From Pseudonocardia abyssalis (lineage in GTDB: Bacteria; Actinomycetota; Actinomycetes; Mycobacteriales; Pseudonocardiaceae), in the NCBI RefSeq assembly GCF_019263705.2, contig NZ_JADQDK010000001.1, positions 806,001-870,000 of the forward strand: 64,000 bases of DNA. The letters are read 5' to 3'. The notes beneath the pieces were generated by a model. The model was not told the DNA's origin. It did not search any database and saw only the letters and a program-made list of their open reading frames with translations. Below, piece after piece: positions 45,135 through 54,467 of this stretch (the stretch's first letter is position 1; every line of letters begins with the position of its first letter). A program made the position numbers and the translations under genes.

Positions 45135-45419
45135 GTGCCCCTCGTGATCCAGTTCATCCTCTACTACCTGCTGTTCTTCTTCTGGCTGCTGCTCATCGGC
45201 CGCATCGTGGCCGAGCTCGTGCGCAGCTTCGCGCGTCAGTGGGTACCGGCCGGGCCCAGTGCCGTCGCCCTGGAGATGATCTTCACCGCGACCGATCCCC
45301 CCGTGAAGTTGTTGCGGAGAGTGATCCCGGTCGTCCGGATAGGCGGCGTAGGACTGGACCTGTCGATTATGGTTCTCCTGCTGGGCGTGTTCATACTTAT
45401 GAGCGTTGCCCAGCCGTAG
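45135..45419 (+). CDS. YggT family membrane protein
   Basis: Small membrane protein of 94 residues with two hydrophobic segments (IQFILYYLLFFFWLLLIGRI and LDLSIMVLLLGVFILMSV) around the conserved loop TDPPVKLLRRVIPVVRIGG. GTG start 3 nt after the sepF stop. The family sits between sepF and divIVA in most Gram-positive bacteria and is linked to osmotic tolerance and cell shape; the biochemical role is unknown. Confidence 0.92.
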   Translation: MPLVIQFILYYLLFFFWLLLIGRIVAELVRSFARQWVPAGPSAVALEMIFTATDPPVKLLRRVIPVVRIGGVGLDLSIMVLLLGVFILMSVAQP

Positions 45420-45475
45420 CCGGAGTGAGCCCCAGTCACCCGGTTTCGCCGCCGAGGACTGCATGAGGTGATCCG

Positions 45476-46354
45476 ATGCCGCTGACACCCGCCGACGTTC
45501 ACAACGTCGCGTTCAGCAAACCCCCTATCGGGAAGAGGGGGTACAACGAGGACGAGGTCGACGCGTTCCTCGACCTTGTCGAGGCCGAGTTGGCCCGACT
45601 GATCGAGGAGAACGAGGACCTGCGCGAACAGGTCTCGGAGCTCGAGCAGCGACTCGGGAACGCACAGGCCGACCTGGAGGAGGCGCGGTCGCGCCCGCCT
45701 GCCGCTGTCTCTGCGCCGGTGTCCCCACCGACGCAGCAGATCCAGCGCCAGGTGGAGCCGCCGCCGATGCGCCCGCCCATGGAGCCCCAGCGCTCCATGT
45801 CGGCGCCGCCTCCGCAGATGGCCGAACCCGGCGACCAGGGTGGTGACCACCACGTACAGGTCGCCAAGGTGCTGTCGATGGCCCAGGAGATGGCCGAGCG
45901 GCTCACCGCCGAGGCCAAGTCCGAGGCCGACTCCATGCTCAGCGACGCCCGGACCAAGTCCGAGCAGCTGCTGTCGGAGGCCCGGACCAAGTCCGACGGC
46001 CTCGTCAACGACGCCCGTTCGCGGGCGGAGACGATGCTGAACGACGCCCGGACCAGGGCGGAGACCCTGGAGCGCCAGTCGCGCGACAAGGCCGCCACGC
46101 TGGTCGGTGACGCCGAACGCAAGCAGAACGAGATCATCGGCAGCATCACCCGCGAGAAGACGGTGCTCGAGAAGAAGATCGACGAGCTCCGCACCTTCGA
46201 GCGCGAGTACCGCACCCGCCTGAAGACCTACCTGGAGTCCCAGCTCAGGGACCTGGAGGGTCGTGGCTCCGCTGCGCCGACCGACGGTCGGAACACGCGG
46301 GACGGTGGCTACGCGGCCACCGGGTACGGTCAGCGCGCCGACGCGGGTAGCTGA
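45476..46354 (+). CDS. divIVA: polar growth/division protein DivIVA (Wag31)
   Basis: Coiled-coil scaffold that marks negatively curved membrane and the growing poles in actinobacteria. N-terminal membrane-binding domain [36 protein letters not shown], a Pro/Gln-rich linker (about 75-120), then a long coiled coil with repeating DART(K/R)(S/A)E segments. Length 292 residues. The linker is where M. tuberculosis Wag31 is phosphorylated; I cannot confirm the site here. It starts 56 nt after yggT and that gap is not spanned by a coupled ORF. Confidence 0.95.
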   Translation: MPLTPADVHNVAFSKPPIGKRGYNEDEVDAFLDLVEAELARLIEENEDLREQVSELEQRLGNAQADLEEARSRPPAAVSAPVSPPTQQIQRQVEPPPMRPPMEPQRSMSAPPPQMAEPGDQGGDHHVQVAKVLSMAQEMAERLTAEAKSEADSMLSDARTKSEQLLSEARTKSDGLVNDARSRAETMLNDARTRAETLERQSRDKAATLVGDAERKQNEIIGSITREKTVLEKKIDELRTFEREYRTRLKTYLESQLRDLEGRGSAAPTDGRNTRDGGYAATGYGQRADAGS

Positions 46355-46421
46355 CCAGACGCACCCGTACACCTACACGGCGGCGCGGTGTCCGACCGCG
46401 CCGCCGCATCCGGAGTGACAA

Positions 46422-47918
46422 GTGCTGCTGCTGGTTCTGATCCTCGTCCTGATCGCTTTCGGCTTGCTGCTGGTCGGCTTCCTGTCGAGCAGCGTGATGT
46501 GGGCCTGGGTGTCGGTGGCCGTGAGTGTCGCCGCCGCCCTGGTCCTGCTCTACGACACGCTGCAGCGCAGGTCGGCCGTCCGTGCGGGCGACGATCCGGG
46601 TGCCGGGGCGGGCTCAGCCGAGCCGCAGGACATTCCGTCCTACGGCACGGGCCGCCCGTTCGCGTCCCCGGGCGCGGCCGGGGACATCGACCCGGTCACC
46701 GAGGTCATCCCGGTGATCCGGCCCTCCGTCCCAGCGGGGGTCCGGGGTTCCGGTGTCGATGCACCCACGCAGTCGGTCGACCCGCGCTTCGATCCGGACG
46801 CGGATGCCCAGCAGACGGTTCTGATGCCCGCCGTTCAACCGTCCGGCTCTCCGTCGGGACCGTCCGGCGCTACCCCTGCGATCACACCATCGAGCGATTC
46901 TGCGTCACCCACCGTAACTGTGGCGGCGGACGCTCGTTCGACCTCCGCACCTGAGACCGACCGTCCGTCGAGCGTCGACGGGGCCACCGTCGCCACCCCG
47001 GCGGGTACGGGCGGGAGTGCGGCCGCCGCGGCCACCACCGCCGTCGTCGGGGTGGGCGCCACCGCGGCCGTCGCGAAGGCGTCGGCCGACCCCGGTCCGG
47101 ACGGCACCTCGCCCGCGGAGGACTCCTCCTCCGCGAAGGGCCCTGCCCCGACCACGGACCCTGCTTCCACAGAGGACCCTGCTCCCGCGAACGGCGACCC
47201 TGCTTCCGCGAAGGGCCCGGTCCTCACGAAGGACGCAGCCCGGGGTGCACCGGGTCGGCCGGAGGCGGCGAGCACCACGGCCGCCCCCGTGGTCGGCTCC
47301 GCCGCATCCGGCACCACCGGACCGGCCGCCGCCTCCACCGGTACCGATCCGGACTCCCTCTTCACCAGTCCGGCCGAGACCCGGTCCGGCGGGCCGTCCG
47401 GGTCCTCCGACGGCGGCTTCGGCTCGGGCGCCTCGGCGTCGGGTGCCGGGAAGTCGGCGGCCGGGGCCACCACACCGCCCGGTGCGGCCGTCCCGCCGCC
47501 CGGGGCAGACGCCCCCGCGGCCCGGTCCGAGACATCCTCCGACGCCGCAGGCGGCACGCCGTCGCGACCGGCGGAGGCGACCACGGCCTTCCGGACCGGC
47601 CCGGCCGGTGCCCCGGTGGAGGCCGCCGGGTCCGCCCCGGCCGAGTCCGTCCCCGCGTCGTCCGTCCCCGCCTCGGACGGCGAGATCCCGGAGGAACAAC
47701 CCGACGCGGCCGTCGCGGCGGTCGTCGCCGGTCTCCAGGACGAGGTCCTCGTGATCGACGAGCAGCCGCGCTACCACGTCCCGGGGTGTCGGTCGCTCGT
47801 CGCGGCGGCACTGATCCCGCTCCCGGCCCGTGAGGCCGTGGAGCTGGGGTTCAGTCCGTGCGGCTGGTGCACGCCCGACCGCACGCTCGCCGGCCGTCAC
47901 TCGGCGAACGCGCGCTGA
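46422..47918 (+). CDS. membrane-anchored disordered protein with C-terminal Cys/His domain
   Basis: Protein of 498 residues. The N-terminus has two hydrophobic helices (MLLLVLILVLIAFGLLLVGF and VMWAWVSVAVSVAAALVLLY). About 360 residues of Ala/Ser/Thr/Pro-rich low-complexity sequence follow. The last 60 form a compact domain: DEVLVIDEQPRYHVPGCRSL, then LPAREAVELGFSPCGWC. The pattern YHxxxCxxL ... GFxPCxxC resembles small zinc-binding modules seen at the ends of other bacterial proteins (Ada-like metal-binding). GTG start with GGAG upstream. Location directly after divIVA suggests a pole or envelope role, but function is unknown. Confidence 0.8.
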   Translation: MLLLVLILVLIAFGLLLVGFLSSSVMWAWVSVAVSVAAALVLLYDTLQRRSAVRAGDDPGAGAGSAEPQDIPSYGTGRPFASPGAAGDIDPVTEVIPVIRPSVPAGVRGSGVDAPTQSVDPRFDPDADAQQTVLMPAVQPSGSPSGPSGATPAITPSSDSASPTVTVAADARSTSAPETDRPSSVDGATVATPAGTGGSAAAAATTAVVGVGATAAVAKASADPGPDGTSPAEDSSSAKGPAPTTDPASTEDPAPANGDPASAKGPVLTKDAARGAPGRPEAASTTAAPVVGSAASGTTGPAAASTGTDPDSLFTSPAETRSGGPSGSSDGGFGSGASASGAGKSAAGATTPPGAAVPPPGADAPAARSETSSDAAGGTPSRPAEATTAFRTGPAGAPVEAAGSAPAESVPASSVPASDGEIPEEQPDAAVAAVVAGLQDEVLVIDEQPRYHVPGCRSLVAAALIPLPAREAVELGFSPCGWCTPDRTLAGRHSANAR

Positions 47919-47946
47919 GCCCGACGCACGCTGAGCCGTCCGCCTG

Positions 47947-47975
47947 ATCCGGCCGGGATGCCATCCCGGCCGGAT
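47947..47975. terminator. hairpin terminator after the Cys/His-tail protein gene
   Basis: ATCCGGCCGGG, loop ATGCCAT, CCCGGCCGGAT: perfect 11-bp stem, 29 nt past the stop. No T-run. It separates this gene from the ileS leader. Confidence 0.65.
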
Positions 47976-48014
47976 GGTCGCGGGCCCGCGGAATACCGGG
48001 TGGCGCACCGGCGC

Positions 48015-48020
48015 TACCCT
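48015..48020 (+). promoter_or_regulatory. -10 element of the ileS transcript
   Basis: TACCCT, predicting a transcript start near 48027, exactly at the beginning of the T-box stem I. No good -35 is seen. Confidence 0.4.
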
Positions 48021-48026
48021 GGTTCC

Positions 48027-48197
48027 ACAGGCACCGATCCGGCCATCACCGGGGAGCCTCCGGAAGAAACGCGCGGCGCCCGCCGCGGCGCGGAGTAGAA
48101 CCGGACGGGACGGCCCGTCACAGCCGACCACGAGTGGTCGCGCCCCGAGCGCGGCAAGCGGGGTGGTACCGCGGTGCTCGTCCGATCCGGGCGGGAG
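48027..48197 (+). ncRNA. T-box riboswitch (ultrashort stem I), ileS
   Basis: tRNA-Ile-sensing leader. Short stem I: AGGC (48029-48032) with GCCT (48056-48059), and CCGG (48039-48042) with CCGG (48049-48052), closing a loop CCATCA that holds the specifier codon ATC (48045-48047). The T-box core TGGTACCGCG is at 48164-48173; its TGGT would pair with the uncharged ACCA end. The antisequestrator is closed by GAGC/GCTC and GCGG/CCGC. The ribosome site GGGAG (48193-48197) can pair with upstream CTC and CCG, so control is at translation start, as known for actinobacterial ileS T-boxes. Confidence 0.88.
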
Positions 48198-48205
48198 TCG
48201 TCCCC

Positions 48206-48262
48206 GTGCAGGCAGCAGTTCCGAGCCGCACGAGACCACCGCCAGGGAGCACCTTCCGATGA
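48206..48262 (+). CDS. 18-codon T-box-controlled leader ORF coupled to ileS
   Basis: GTG with the sequestered GGGAG (48193-48197) 8 nt upstream. The frame runs 18 codons and its TGA overlaps the ileS ATG (ATGA). The nearest start codon to the T-box ribosome site is this GTG; the ileS ATG is 61 nt beyond that site. A second GGAG-type site (48245-48249) inside this frame serves ileS. The predicted mechanism is T-box control of the leader ORF and reinitiation at ileS. Confidence 0.5.
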   Translation: MQAAVPSRTRPPPGSTFR

Positions 48263-51200
48263 CCGGCTACCCCGCCGTCCCCCCGCACCCGTCGTTCCCC
48301 GAGCTGGAGCGCGAGGTCCTCGACTTCTGGAGCCACGACGGCACGTTCGTCGCCTCGGTCGAGGCCCGCGACGCCGGGGAGAACGGCGCCAACGAGTTCG
48401 TCTTCTACGACGGCCCGCCCTTCGCCAACGGCCTCCCGCACTACGGCCACCTGCTCACCGGCTACGTCAAGGACGTCGTCCCGCGCTACCGCACGATGCG
48501 CGGCAAGCGCGTCGAGCGCCGCTTCGGGTGGGACACCCACGGCCTGCCCGCCGAGGTCGAGGCCGAGAAGCAGCTCGGGATCAAGGACAAGTCCGAGATC
48601 GACGAGATGGGCGTGGCCGCGTTCAACGCCGCCTGCCGCGAGTCCGTCCTGCGCTACACCGACGAGTGGCAGGCCTACGTCACCCGCCAGGCGCGCTGGG
48701 TCGACTTCGACAACGACTACAAGACGCTCGACCTGGACTACATGGAATCGGTCATGTGGGCCTTCAAGACCCTGTGGGACAAGGGTCTGGTCTACTCCGG
48801 GTTCCGCGTGCTCTGGTACTGCTGGCACGACGGCACCCCGCTCTCGGCCACCGAGACCAAGATGGACGACGTCTACCAGGACCGTCAGGACCCGGCCGTC
48901 ACCGTCGGGCTGCGGCTCGCCGCGCCCGGGTCCGACCTGGACGGGGCGCTGGCCCTGATCTGGACCACGACCCCGTGGACGCTGCCGTCCAACCTGGCCA
49001 TGGCGGTCAACTCCGACGTCGACTACGCGCTGGTGTCCGCGAACGGCGAGCGCTACCTGCTCGCCGCCGCCCGCGTCGCGGCCTACGCCCGCGAGCTGGG
49101 GGAGGAGCCGGAGCTGCTCGGCACCTACCGCGGCTCCGACCTCGTCGGCCTGTCCTACACCCCGCCGTTCGACTTCTTCGCCGGCTGGGAGAACGCCCAC
49201 GTCGTCCTGGCCGCCGACTACGTCACCACCGACGACGGCACCGGGATCGTGCACATCGCCCCGGCGTTCGGTGAGGAGGACAAGGTCGTCACCGACGCGG
49301 CGGGGATCGAGGCCGTCGTCCCCGTCGATTCGAAGGGCGAGTTCGACGCGCGCGTGGCTCCGTACGCCGGGATGCAGGTGTTCGACGCCAACCCCCAGAT
49401 CATCCGCGACCTCCGCGACGGCACGGCCCCGTTCGTCCACGGCGTCCTGCTGCGCCACGAGACCTACGACCACCCGTACCCGCACTGCTGGCGCTGTGGC
49501 AACCCGCTGATCCAGCGGGCCGTCGACTCGTGGTTCGTCCAGGTCACGGCGTTCCGCGACCGGATGGTGGAGCTCAACCAGCAGATCACCTGGGTGCCCG
49601 AGCACGTCAAGGACGGGCAGTTCGGCAAGTGGCTGGAGGGCGCCCACGACTGGTCGATCTCCCGCAACCGGTACTGGGGCTCGCCCATCCCGGTGTGGGA
49701 GTCCGACGACCCGGCCTACCCGCGCCGCGACGTCTACGGCTCGCTCGACGAGCTCGAGCGCGACTTCGGCGTGCGGCCGACCGATCTGCACCGCCCCTAC
49801 GTCGACGAGCTCACCCGCCCCAACCCGGACGACCCCACCGGGAAGTCGGTCATGCGCCGGGTACCGGAGGTGCTCGACTGCTGGTTCGAGTCGGGCTCGA
49901 TGCCGTTCGCGCAGGTGCACTACCCGTTCGAGAACCGCGACTGGTTCGAGCACCACTACCCGGGCGACTTCATCGTCGAGTACAACGGCCAGACCCGCGG
50001 CTGGTTCTACACGCTGCACGTGCTGGCCACGGCGCTGTTCGACCGTCCGGCGTTCCGCGACTGCGTCGCGCACGGGATCGTGCTGGGCGACGACGGCACG
50101 AAGATGAGCAAGTCGCGCGGCAACTACCCCGCGGTCACCGAGGTGTTCGACCGCGACGGCTCCGACGCCATGCGCTGGTTCCTCATGTCCAGCCCGATCC
50201 TGCGCGGCGGCAACCTCGTCGTCACCGAGCAGGGGATCCGCGAGGGCGTGCGCCAGGCGATCCTGCCGCTGTGGAACACGTGGTACTTCCTGTCGTTGTA
50301 CGCGGCCGGGCACACCCCGGTCACGCGGACCGACTCGACGAACGTCCTGGACCGGTACGTGCTGGCCAAGACGGCGTCGCTGGTCGACGCGGTCACCGCG
50401 GCGCTCGACGTCCACGACATCGCCGGGGCGTGCGAGCACGTGCGCGACCACGCCGAGGTGCTCACGAACTGGTACGTGCGCCGCTCCCGCGAGCGGTTCT
50501 GGGACGCCGACGCCGACGCGCTCGACACCCTGCACACCGTGCTCGAGGTGACCGCGCGGGTCGCGGCGCCGCTGCTGCCGCTCACGACCGAGCGGATCTG
50601 GCAGGGGCTCACCGGCGGGCGGTCGGTGCACCTGACGGACTGGCCCGTGTCGGGCGAGCTCCCGCACGACGACGCCCTGGTCACGGCCATGGACCGGGTG
50701 CGGCAGGTGGCGTCGTCGGCGCTGTCGCTGCGCAAGGCCCGCAAGCTGCGGGTGCGGCTGCCCCTGGCCCGGCTCACCGTGGCGGCCGCCGACGCGGAGG
50801 CGCTCGCCCCGTTCGCCGACGTGCTGCGCGACGAGGTCAACGTCAAGGACGTGGTGCTGACGACGGACGTCGCCGCGCACGGTCGCTTCGAGATCGCCGT
50901 CAACGCCCGTGCCTGCGGGCCGCGCCTGGGTGGCGACACCCAGAAGGTGATCCGCGCGGTCAAGGCGGGGGAGTGGGAGCAGGCGGCCGACGGCACCGTC
51001 ACCGCGGGCGGCATCACGCTGCTCGACGGGGAGTTCTCCGAGAAACTGGTGGCGGCGGATCCGGAAGAGACCCTCGCGCTCCCGGGCTCGACGGGGCTCG
51101 TGGTGCTCGACACCGCGGTCACCCCGGAGCTGGCGGCCGAGGGTACGGCCCGCGACGTCGTGCGGGTGGTGCAGCAGGCCCGCCGCGACGCCGGGCTCGA

Positions 51201-51402
51201 CGTGTCCGACCGGATCGCGCTCGTCCTCGACGCCGAGCTCGCGGTCCTCGACGCCGTGCGCGCCCACCAGGCGTTCGTGGCGGGGGAGGTGCTGGCGGCC
51301 TCGGTCGGGTACGAGGCGATCGGGTCGCCGACCCTGACCGGCACGGTCACCGGCCCCGACAACACCTCGACCCCCCTGACGGTGCACCTGACCCGCCCCT
51401 GA
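48259..51402 (+). CDS. ileS: isoleucyl-tRNA synthetase
   Basis: Class I aminoacyl-tRNA synthetase of 1047 residues, charging tRNA-Ile. The HIGH motif appears as HYGH (61-64) in [23 protein letters not shown] is intact (615-619), and [15 protein letters not shown] and [10 protein letters not shown] are normal. The length and insert pattern fit the longer, eukaryote-like IleRS type found in actinobacteria, which is less sensitive to mupirocin than the short type; that property is inferred. ATG overlaps the 18-codon leader ORF. Expression should rise when Ile-tRNA is uncharged. Confidence 0.96.
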   Translation: MTGYPAVPPHPSFPELEREVLDFWSHDGTFVASVEARDAGENGANEFVFYDGPPFANGLPHYGHLLTGYVKDVVPRYRTMRGKRVERRFGWDTHGLPAEVEAEKQLGIKDKSEIDEMGVAAFNAACRESVLRYTDEWQAYVTRQARWVDFDNDYKTLDLDYMESVMWAFKTLWDKGLVYSGFRVLWYCWHDGTPLSATETKMDDVYQDRQDPAVTVGLRLAAPGSDLDGALALIWTTTPWTLPSNLAMAVNSDVDYALVSANGERYLLAAARVAAYARELGEEPELLGTYRGSDLVGLSYTPPFDFFAGWENAHVVLAADYVTTDDGTGIVHIAPAFGEEDKVVTDAAGIEAVVPVDSKGEFDARVAPYAGMQVFDANPQIIRDLRDGTAPFVHGVLLRHETYDHPYPHCWRCGNPLIQRAVDSWFVQVTAFRDRMVELNQQITWVPEHVKDGQFGKWLEGAHDWSISRNRYWGSPIPVWESDDPAYPRRDVYGSLDELERDFGVRPTDLHRPYVDELTRPNPDDPTGKSVMRRVPEVLDCWFESGSMPFAQVHYPFENRDWFEHHYPGDFIVEYNGQTRGWFYTLHVLATALFDRPAFRDCVAHGIVLGDDGTKMSKSRGNYPAVTEVFDRDGSDAMRWFLMSSPILRGGNLVVTEQGIREGVRQAILPLWNTWYFLSLYAAGHTPVTRTDSTNVLDRYVLAKTASLVDAVTAALDVHDIAGACEHVRDHAEVLTNWYVRRSRERFWDADADALDTLHTVLEVTARVAAPLLPLTTERIWQGLTGGRSVHLTDWPVSGELPHDDALVTAMDRVRQVASSALSLRKARKLRVRLPLARLTVAAADAEALAPFADVLRDEVNVKDVVLTTDVAAHGRFEIAVNARACGPRLGGDTQKVIRAVKAGEWEQAADGTVTAGGITLLDGEFSEKLVAADPEETLALPGSTGLVVLDTAVTPELAAEGTARDVVRVVQQARRDAGLDVSDRIALVLDAELAVLDAVRAHQAFVAGEVLAASVGYEAIGSPTLTGTVTGPDNTSTPLTVHLTRP

Positions 51403-51412
51403 CCCGCCCCCA

Positions 51413-51594
51413 CCCGGCGAGTTTGCCGCCCCCACCCGGCGAGTTTGCCGCTCCCACCCGGCGAGTTTGCCGGCGGAGTACGCCGAGTCGGCCGATCACG
51501 CCGGGACGTCGGCGGCAAACTCGCCGGGCCTTGGTGGCAAACTCGCCGGGCCTTGGCGGCAAACTCGCCGGGGGCCGGTGGCGAACTCGCCGGT
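51413..51594. repeat. 22-nt-period array, three direct then four inverted copies
   Basis: CCCGGCGAGTTTGCCG occurs at 51413, 51435 and 51457. Its reverse complement (with T or one base change in some) occurs at 51513, 51535, 51557 and 51579. Every step is exactly 22 nt, and a 40-nt centre separates the two halves. Each unit also has CGGC/GCCG ends able to form a small hairpin. It lies between ileS and a leaderless methyltransferase promoter; no T-run, no CRISPR-like spacers. Confidence 0.9.
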
Positions 51595-51619
51595 TCGCGG
51601 GAGCGCGCGCGGACCGATC

Positions 51620-51625
51620 TAGGGT
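51620..51625 (+). promoter_or_regulatory. -10 element, leaderless start of methyltransferase
   Basis: TAGGGT, 6 nt, ATG at 51632. Predicts a leaderless mRNA beginning at the ATG; the repeat array ends 26 nt before it, in the -35 region. Confidence 0.45.
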
Positions 51626-51631
51626 GGCGGC

Positions 51632-52396
51632 ATGGGGAGCGCGGCGCGGCGGTGGGCGCAGTTGCAGGAGGGCCGGGGGATCCCGCGGGAGATCCTCGCG
51701 CAGGCGCCCTCCCCGCCCTGGCTGCACGATCCCTCCTACTTCGTCGCGCCGGAGGTACCGGTCGACACCCCGTCGCGCGCGGCCGGCCTGGATCTCCTCG
51801 GCGCGGGCGGCTCCGTCCTCGACGTCGGTGCGGGCGGCGGCGACGCCTCCCTCGCGCTCGCCTGCGCCGTCACCCACATCACCGCGAACGACCAGCAGGC
51901 CGACATGCTGGAGACCTTCGCCGCGGCCGCGACGGCCCGCGGCATCCCGTTCCGCACCGTCCACGGCCGCTGGCCCGACGCCGCGGCCGAGGCCGGCACC
52001 GCCGACGTGGTGGTGAGCAACCACGTGCTGCACAACGTCGTCGACCTGCCGCCGTTCCTGCTCGCGCTCACCGCGGCCGCGCGCCGCGGGGTCGTCGTCG
52101 AGATGCTCGCCGAGCATCCGATGGCCTGGCTCGACGGGCTGTGGGTCGGCTTCCACGGCCTGCACCGCCCGCCGCCCGCCACCACCGACGACGCCGTCGC
52201 CGTGCTCCGCGAGCTCGGGATCACCCCGCACGTGCGGCACTGGGAGCGACGGACCCCACCGAAGCAGGACCCCGGTTGGGTGACGCGGCGGCTGTGCCTG
52301 CCCGCGGACCGCGAGCCCGACGTCGCCGCCGCCCTGGCCGCCACTCCGCCCCGTCCGCGGCACGCCGCCACGCTCACCTGGGAGGCGAGTAGTTAG
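51632..52396 (+). CDS. class I SAM-dependent methyltransferase
   Basis: Methyltransferase of 254 residues. Motif I VLDVGAGGGDASLALACAV, acidic strand ITANDQQADML and motif IV TADVVVSNHVLHNVVDLPPFL. The C-terminal half (HRPPPATTDDAVAVLRELGI) is less conserved. Substrate unknown. It is preceded by a -10 box 6 nt from the ATG and followed after 22 nt by the antiporter gene, in the same direction. Confidence 0.83.
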   Translation: MGSAARRWAQLQEGRGIPREILAQAPSPPWLHDPSYFVAPEVPVDTPSRAAGLDLLGAGGSVLDVGAGGGDASLALACAVTHITANDQQADMLETFAAAATARGIPFRTVHGRWPDAAAEAGTADVVVSNHVLHNVVDLPPFLLALTAAARRGVVVEMLAEHPMAWLDGLWVGFHGLHRPPPATTDDAVAVLRELGITPHVRHWERRTPPKQDPGWVTRRLCLPADREPDVAAALAATPPRPRHAATLTWEASS

Positions 52397-52418
52397 AGTC
52401 GGCTCCAGCGGAGGTGAT

Positions 52419-53897
52419 ATGCCCGATCTGGAGATCCTTCTCGGCATCGCGGCCGCGGTCGTGCTCATCGGCGTGCTGGCCGTGCGGGTCTCCGTACGGG
52501 TGGGTCTGCCGTCGCTGCTGCTCTACCTCGGCATCGGGGTGCTGCTCGGCGAGTCCGTGCTGGGCATCGAGTTCTCCGACGCCCTGTTGACGGAGTCGAT
52601 CGGGCTCGCGGCACTGGTCCTCATCCTCATCGAGGGCGGTCTGACGACCCGGTGGGACGCCGTGAAGCCCTCGCTCGGCGTCGGGATCGCGCTGTCGACG
52701 GTGGCGGTGATCGTCAGCATCGGCGTGGTCGGGGTGTCGCTGCACGTGCTCCTGGACCTGGAGTGGCGGACCGCGTTCCTCTGGGGGGCCGTGCTGTCGT
52801 CGACGGACGCGGCGGCGGTGTTCAGCGTGCTGCGCGGCGTCGGGGTCTCGCGACGCCTGGCCGGGGCGCTGGAGCTGGAGTCCGGCATGAACGACGCGCC
52901 GGTCGTGCTCGCCGTGCTGCTGCTCGCCACCGAGGACCCGATCACCTGGCTGACGCCGATCCTGGTCGTCTACGAGCTGGGCGCCGGGGCCGCGATAGGG
53001 GTGCTGCTCGGGCTCGGCGGGGCGTGGGCGCTGCGCCGGGCCGCGCTGCCGTCGACGGGCCTCTACCCGTTGGCCGCGATCGCCGTCTGCGTGCTCGCCT
53101 ACTCCAGCGGGCAGCTCGCGCACGCCTCCGGCCTGCTCGCCACGTACGTCTGCGCACTCGTGCTCGGCAACTCCGAGCTGCCCCACCGCGGGGGCGTGCA
53201 GTCCTTCGCGGAGGGCACCGGCTGGCTCGCGCAGATCGGGCTGTTCGTGCTGCTCGGCCTGTACGCCACGCCGTCGCGGCTGCTCGACGCCCTCGTCCCC
53301 GCCCTGATCGCCGGGTTGGTGCTGCTGCTGGCGGCCCGGCCGTTGTCGGTGCTCGCGGCGGCCACGCCGTTCCGGGTGCCGTGGCGGGAGCAGGCGTTCC
53401 TGTCCTGGTCGGGGCTGCGCGGGGCGGTGCCGATCGTGCTCGCGCTCATCGCGCTGACGGAGGGGGCGCCGGGCGCGGAGATGCTCGTCGACGTCGTGTT
53501 CGTCCTCGTCGTCGTGCTGACGCTGCTGCAGGGCACCACGCTGCCCGCCGTCGCTCGGCTGCTCGGCGTCACCCAGACCGTCGAGACACAGGACATCGAG
53601 GTCGACGCCGCCCCGCTCGATGAGTTGGGGGCCGACCTCATCCAGGTGCGCGTCCCGGTCGGGTCGCGGCTGCGCGGGGTGTACCTGAGCGAGCTGCGGC
53701 TGCCGACGGGCGCCGTCGTCAGCCTCGTCGTGCGGGACGGGCAGGCGTTCACACCGAACGGCGAGACGCGGCTGCGCGAGCGCGACCAGCTCCTCGTCAT
53801 CGCCACCTCCGGGGCCCGGCACGCGGCCGAGGAGCGCATCCGCGCCGTCGACGCGGGCGGGCGACTGGCCCGCTGGCGGGGCAGCACCCCGCGTTGA
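52419..53897 (+). CDS. cation/proton antiporter (CPA1/NhaP2-like) with TrkA-C domain
   Basis: Membrane antiporter exchanging K+ or Na+ for H+. About twelve hydrophobic helices fill residues 1-390, with the conserved VLSSTDAAAVFSVLRG and ELESGMNDAPVVLAVLLL that carry the ion-binding Asp residues. The C-terminal 100 residues form a TrkA-C regulatory domain (LIQVRVPVGSRLRGVYLSEL, LRERDQLLVIATSG). Length 492 residues. The ATG follows a perfect GGAGGTGAT ribosome site. Ion preference cannot be assigned by sequence; similar proteins are called potassium/proton antiporters. Confidence 0.9.
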   Translation: MPDLEILLGIAAAVVLIGVLAVRVSVRVGLPSLLLYLGIGVLLGESVLGIEFSDALLTESIGLAALVLILIEGGLTTRWDAVKPSLGVGIALSTVAVIVSIGVVGVSLHVLLDLEWRTAFLWGAVLSSTDAAAVFSVLRGVGVSRRLAGALELESGMNDAPVVLAVLLLATEDPITWLTPILVVYELGAGAAIGVLLGLGGAWALRRAALPSTGLYPLAAIAVCVLAYSSGQLAHASGLLATYVCALVLGNSELPHRGGVQSFAEGTGWLAQIGLFVLLGLYATPSRLLDALVPALIAGLVLLLAARPLSVLAAATPFRVPWREQAFLSWSGLRGAVPIVLALIALTEGAPGAEMLVDVVFVLVVVLTLLQGTTLPAVARLLGVTQTVETQDIEVDAAPLDELGADLIQVRVPVGSRLRGVYLSELRLPTGAVVSLVVRDGQAFTPNGETRLRERDQLLVIATSGARHAAEERIRAVDAGGRLARWRGSTPR

Positions 53898-53900
53898 GGG

Positions 53901-54467
53901 ATGATGGCCGGTGTGAGTGACCCCGCAACCGCCCCTCGAGTCCGGCTGCTCGCCCTGATCGCGGTCCTGATCCTGGCCGCCGACATCGCCACCAAGGTGA
54001 TCGGTGTGGCGCTGCTCGAGGGCCGCGAACCCGTCGAGCTGCTCGGCGGGCTGATCAACCTGCAGCTCGTGCGCAACCCCGGCGCCGCGTTCTCGCTGGC
54101 CACGGGCTACACGTGGGTGCTGTCGCTGATCGCGCTCGTCGTCGTCGTCGTGATCATCCGGGTGGCGCGGAAGCTGCGCTCCACCGGCTGGGCGATCGCG
54201 CTGGGGCTCATCCTCGGCGGCGCGCTCGGCAACCTCGTCGACCGGATCTTCCGGGCGCCCGGGCCGCTGCAGGGCCACGTCGTCGACCTCGTGTCGCCGT
54301 TCGCCCCCGACGGCCGCGTCTTCCCGGTGTTCAACCTCGCCGACTCCTCGATCGTCTGCGGCGGGGCGCTGCTGGTCGTCCTCGCGTTGCTGGGCCGGGA
54401 ACTCGACGGCACCCGCACACCGTCGAAGAAGGCAGCGTCCGACACCGAGGGACACGCGGGTGAGTGA
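53901..54467 (+). CDS. lspA: signal peptidase II (prolipoprotein)
   Basis: Membrane aspartyl protease that cuts lipoprotein signals before the acylated cysteine, as needed for LppM here. Four hydrophobic helices; the catalytic aspartates are Asp114 in GNLVDRIF and Asp148 in [19 protein letters not shown] is also conserved. Length 188 residues from the first ATG; the second ATG (53904) or GTG 53913 are possible starts. Its end overlaps rluD by 8 nt. The C-terminus is a hydrophilic tail ([15 protein letters not shown]). Confidence 0.95.
   Translation: MMAGVSDPATAPRVRLLALIAVLILAADIATKVIGVALLEGREPVELLGGLINLQLVRNPGAAFSLATGYTWVLSLIALVVVVVIIRVARKLRSTGWAIALGLILGGALGNLVDRIFRAPGPLQGHVVDLVSPFAPDGRVFPVFNLADSSIVCGGALLVVLALLGRELDGTRTPSKKAASDTEGHAGE

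Noticed and set aside
48118..51435. Leftward 1105-codon frame
   Set aside because: Antisense shadow of ileS; composition (Val/Arg/Asp/Gly runs) is that of a complementary frame in high-GC DNA.
51413..51594. CRISPR array
   Set aside because: Units are only 16 nt, interval is 6 nt with no unique spacers, and orientation flips midway; no cas genes.
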